From Verrucomicrobiia bacterium (GTDB taxonomy: Bacteria; Verrucomicrobiota; Verrucomicrobiia; Verrucomicrobiales; DEV007), in contig JAGRPC010000267.1 in NCBI GenBank assembly GCA_020439925.1, positions 15,722-68,339 of the forward strand: DNA of 52,618 bases, read 5' to 3'. Position 1 is the first letter of the stretch; each line of letters begins with the position of its first letter. The notes beneath the pieces were generated by a model, which did not search any database, was not told where the DNA came from, and worked only from the letters and a program-made list of their open reading frames with translations. A program made the translations under genes and the position numbers. Shown in pieces: positions 50,043 through 52,618 of the stretch.

Positions 50043-50391
50043 CCCGCTTCGCGCTTGCCTCGATTCGTTCGTTTCCGTTCCCGTTGGAAGTGACCTTTCG
50101 CACCTTGAGGTCCCCGACCCCGTTGGTGCGCTTGGTCGCGCGAAGAATGGCACGACCGTTCTTTTTCACGATGACTCGCCAAGCTTCGTTGGGAGCCGCG
50201 TTGTCGAGTTCATACTCGACCTCGATCCTTCCGTTTTCCGGACTGGCCTTGAGCTTGGTTTTGACACCGCCGGCACAATTTCCCCTCTTGATGATATCCC
50301 CGTCCTTGGCGGCGGCCGTGGTGAGGGAGGCAAAGGCGAGTCCAGTTGCGATGGCGCTGGCAGCGAGGGTGGAGGAGAAACGAGACTTCAT
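49996..50391 (-). CDS. Small secreted protein, probably disulfide-bonded
   Basis: A 131-residue protein with a clear signal peptide (MKSRFSSTLAASAIATGLAF, cleavage likely after TAAA) and a basic, beta-rich mature part. Two Cys remain after cleavage (GNCAGG and GGVCKLS), suggesting one disulfide. The fold looks like a single Ig-like or jelly-roll domain (KTKLKASPENGRIEVEYELD). I know no named family. The ATG at 50391 is preferred to longer forms, which would bury the signal peptide. Its 3' end overlaps the converging EamA gene by 47 bases, without loss of either frame. Confidence 0.72.
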   Translation of the reverse strand: MKSRFSSTLAASAIATGLAFASLTTAAAKDGDIIKRGNCAGGVKTKLKASPENGRIEVEYELDNAAPNEAWRVIVKKNGRAILRATKRTNGVGDLKVRKVTSNGNGNERIEASAKRVSGGGVCKLSLVVPF

Positions 50392-50685
50392 GAGATCTGG
50401 GGTTGTGTGAGGGGATATTCTTTCAGTCTGTATTGTAGGCGGTTCCGGGTTTCGGCGGTGCAAGGTGACATCTGGTGGCCGCATCGCCGAGGCTAAGCCT
50501 GAAGGGCGAAGAACAAAGCTACAAAACCTCGACCGTTGAGAGTGGATCATAGTAAACGGGTTAGATGCGAGTCAATCGCATTCGCCCGTCGGGTGCTTCC
50601 ACAACTGTAACGAGCTTCTGTGAAGAAAGTGTTTCTCTGCCGGATTTGAGGATGGCGAATCGAAGTCTTACCAACTCGCCATCGT
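50392..50685. other. Divergent intergenic region
   Basis: A 294-base gap between two divergently transcribed genes for secreted proteins. It should contain both promoters. I saw no convincing -35/-10 pair, inverted repeat or gene; TTGAGA at 50536 is at best a half-site. Confidence 0.4.
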
Positions 50686-52515
50686 ATGAAAAGACCATTC
50701 ACTTCCATTCTGATCCGCGTTGCCTTTCTGGTGATCGCGGTGTCCGCCTCCCGAACCGAAGCTCAGAATATCAATCTCATTGATGAGATCGATGTCACCA
50801 AAGGCGCCGAAATCGTTGCCTTTTCTCCGGACGGGAACACCGTTGCAACCAACGTCACCGACGATACGACTCCAAATTTCGGCGCACAGTTGTTGACGCT
50901 TGGGGGTGACGGAGTCCTTACGGCCCGGGAGTTCGTCTCGGTTTCTTCCGAGTTCGGCGGGGCGATTGCCTCGGTGAGTTCCGTGGCCCTCGATCCGCTC
51001 GGAAGAGGATTCGGTGTGATGTCCGTAATCCCGACGGCGAATGGCACGGTCGAAGGGGTCGTCGTGTTCTTTGATTATCGTTCCGGTTCTGTCGGTGCCC
51101 TGAAGACGCTGACCGTCGGATTCCATCCCGACAGCGTTATTTTTTCTCGCGACGGGTCGAAGGTGTTCGTGGCCAATGAGGGGGAGTTCACCACCGGCGG
51201 GGACACGGACGCACCGGGTTCGGTGAGCGTGGTGGATCTGTCCGGAGTGAGCGTGATCGGTGATCTGGCCGGTCTCGATGCCATGGATGTCACGACGGTG
51301 GACTTTTCGCCGGGCAATCTCGATACGGGTGTCACCCTTGACGACCTCCGCTTCAATGATTCCACCTTTACCTCCGGAAACGAGTTCCGGCACGTCGAGC
51401 CTGAGTACATTTCCGAGGGCGATGACAAACTCTATATCACGCTACAGGAAAACAACGCGGTGGCCGAACTCTCCCTGACCGGTCCGAACGCGTTCGAGTA
51501 CACCAATATCTTTCCGCTCGGCACGATCGAACAGACCATCGACGCGTCCGACCGCGACGGTGCGGGTGGCGGCACGGCGGCTCTGATCGACGATGTGGTG
51601 AAGGGCGTGCCGATGCCCGACACGATCGCCTCCTATGTCGTGGGCGGAACGCGCTATTTTGTCACCGCCAATGAGGGAGATTTCCGTCCGGATGACGACG
51701 ACCGAATCCGGGTGAAGGACTTCACCGGTACCGAAATGGGAGTGACCATCGATCGCAGCGATGCGGCCCTGGGTCGTCTTCGTGTGGTCAAGGATCTCTC
51801 CGACCCGGACAATAATGGCCTCATTGACGAAGTCATCATGCCTGGAACGCGGTCGTTCTCCATCTGGAGCGAGGACGACGGTCTGGTGGGTGATTCCGGG
51901 AGCCTCGAGCCGCTGCTCTTGTCACTCTTTCCGGACCTTCACAACATCAACGGAGAAGACGGTGACGACACCTTTGACGACCGATCCGACGACAAGGGAC
52001 CCGAACCCGAAGCCCTCACCTACGGCAAGGTCGGTTCCAACCACTATGTGTTTGTCGGCATGGAACGCGAGGGCGCGATCCTGATGTTCAACGTCGACGA
52101 TCCCACGAATCCCGTCTTCGTCGCGGCGATCAACAACGTCTCTGACGGGCTGGTTGCTCCCGAGAGCATCGTTTTCATCTCCGCCGCCAACAGCCCGACC
52201 GAGAACCCGCTTCTCCTCGTGGGTTACGAAGTTGGGGGGAAAATCGGGGTCTACAGCCTCAACGACAGCCCGAAGATCAAGGTGCCTGGGAAGGTCAAGA
52301 CCGACGGGAAGGCGAAGAAAGTCACTCTCAAAGGAAAGTCATCGAATGGAACCGCTCTCGTCGAGGTTGATGGGAAGCGTGCCAGAGGCACAACGAACTG
52401 GACGGCGAAGGTGCCTTTCCCCCTCAACAAGAAGCGGACGAAAGTGCAGGTCTCGGCCACTTCGACTTTCGGCGACACCTCCACAAAGAAAGTGACGGTC
52501 GTACGGGGCCGTTGA
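50686..52515 (+). CDS. Secreted choice-of-anchor I family beta-propeller protein
   Basis: A 609-residue exported protein. The signal peptide ends near TEAQ (residue 26). The main domain (about 30-525) carries the choice-of-anchor I signatures: FHPDSVIFSRDGSKVFVANE, HVEPEYIS followed by LYITLQENNAVAEL, YFVTANEGDFR and GPEPEALTYG. These are acidic, calcium-binding-like propeller blades. The last 85 residues form a Lys-rich beta domain (about 527-609) that could attach to the cell surface or polysaccharide. Relatives are sometimes annotated as alkaline-phosphatase-like, but no catalytic residues of that class are visible. A terminator follows the stop. Confidence 0.86.
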   Translation: MKRPFTSILIRVAFLVIAVSASRTEAQNINLIDEIDVTKGAEIVAFSPDGNTVATNVTDDTTPNFGAQLLTLGGDGVLTAREFVSVSSEFGGAIASVSSVALDPLGRGFGVMSVIPTANGTVEGVVVFFDYRSGSVGALKTLTVGFHPDSVIFSRDGSKVFVANEGEFTTGGDTDAPGSVSVVDLSGVSVIGDLAGLDAMDVTTVDFSPGNLDTGVTLDDLRFNDSTFTSGNEFRHVEPEYISEGDDKLYITLQENNAVAELSLTGPNAFEYTNIFPLGTIEQTIDASDRDGAGGGTAALIDDVVKGVPMPDTIASYVVGGTRYFVTANEGDFRPDDDDRIRVKDFTGTEMGVTIDRSDAALGRLRVVKDLSDPDNNGLIDEVIMPGTRSFSIWSEDDGLVGDSGSLEPLLLSLFPDLHNINGEDGDDTFDDRSDDKGPEPEALTYGKVGSNHYVFVGMEREGAILMFNVDDPTNPVFVAAINNVSDGLVAPESIVFISAANSPTENPLLLVGYEVGGKIGVYSLNDSPKIKVPGKVKTDGKAKKVTLKGKSSNGTALVEVDGKRARGTTNWTAKVPFPLNKKRTKVQVSATSTFGDTSTKKVTVVRGR

Positions 52516-52548
52516 TCGAAGATTCATTCCGGGCTCTCCGGGTTCTCG

Positions 52549-52580
52549 CGCCCGTCGGTCCCATCCCGGCGGGCGTTCTT
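52549..52580 (+). terminator. Rho-independent terminator after the beta-propeller gene
   Basis: CGCCCGTCGG (52549-52558) pairs with CCGGCGGGCG (52566-52575), including one G-T pair, with a seven-base loop; TTCTT follows. It lies 34 bases after the stop codon. Confidence 0.7.
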
Positions 52581-52592
52581 ATACCGACAAAT

Positions 52593-52618
52593 AAAAAAAG
52601 CCCGGATCACTCCGGGCT
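52593..52618 (-). terminator. Terminator for a gene beyond the right edge
   Basis: On the minus strand AGCCCGGA (52618-52611) pairs with TCCGGGCT (52606-52599) around a four-base loop, and a run of seven T follows (52599-52593). This implies a minus-strand gene to the right of the window. The same stem could act on the plus strand if T bases follow outside the window. Confidence 0.75.

Overview
The window reads as chromosomal DNA of a free-living aerobic member of the Verrucomicrobiota. The main reason is a complete four-gene pilin-like set (5153-12189) matching the Verru_Chthon cassette protein families A, B, C and D, which are essentially confined to that phylum. An alternative complex III operon, moderately high GC and weak use of Shine-Dalgarno sites fit the same assignment. 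I saw no tRNA, rRNA, CRISPR array, insertion sequence or prophage, and no intergenic gap exceeds 300 bases.

Layout. 1-1963: a proton-motive-force module with two ExbD-type proteins (the first cut by the window edge) and a membrane-anchored VWA protein in the place where TonB would sit. 2145-4953: a Pro-rich lipoprotein, then tyrA and aroA of aromatic amino acid synthesis. 5153-12189: the Verru_Chthon A-B-C-D cassette. 12429-29332: a respiratory super-operon, namely alternative complex III (actA-F), a small membrane protein, a CcoN-like protein that has lost nearly all metal ligands, CcoO-like and CcoP-like monohaem cytochromes, and an aa3-type oxidase (subunits I, III, IV, two tiny membrane proteins, subunit II). 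A terminator follows. 29451-35590: oxidase maturation, with heme A synthase, heme O synthase, SCO copper chaperone, a DUF420-DUF1573 fusion and an anchored rhodanese, interrupted by a ceramidase-like secreted hydrolase. 35620-52515: mixed housekeeping and signalling genes, including a hybrid histidine kinase, a multi-PAS protein with an eroded kinase domain, an amino acid permease, rpsF, pth, metX, a sugar kinase, an EamA transporter and secreted proteins.

How the genes work together. Complex III should oxidise quinol and pass electrons to c-type haems. The aa3 oxidase has CuA in subunit II but no fused cytochrome c domain, so the CcoO-like and CcoP-like monohaem proteins encoded between the two complexes are natural electron carriers. 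The CcoN-like protein cannot be an oxidase by its residues, and I infer it is a membrane scaffold for that bridge. The downstream genes make haem A and deliver copper to the same oxidase.

Most notable points: the ligandless CcoN homologue; a roughly 285-residue insertion in oxidase subunit III; a coiled-coil insertion in ActF; the DUF420-DUF1573 fusion; the pseudo-kinase at 39375-41573; substitutions in AroA; a perfect 32-base palindrome before actA; and pyrimidine-rich leaders with an AAC element about 12 bases before several start codons instead of a Shine-Dalgarno site.
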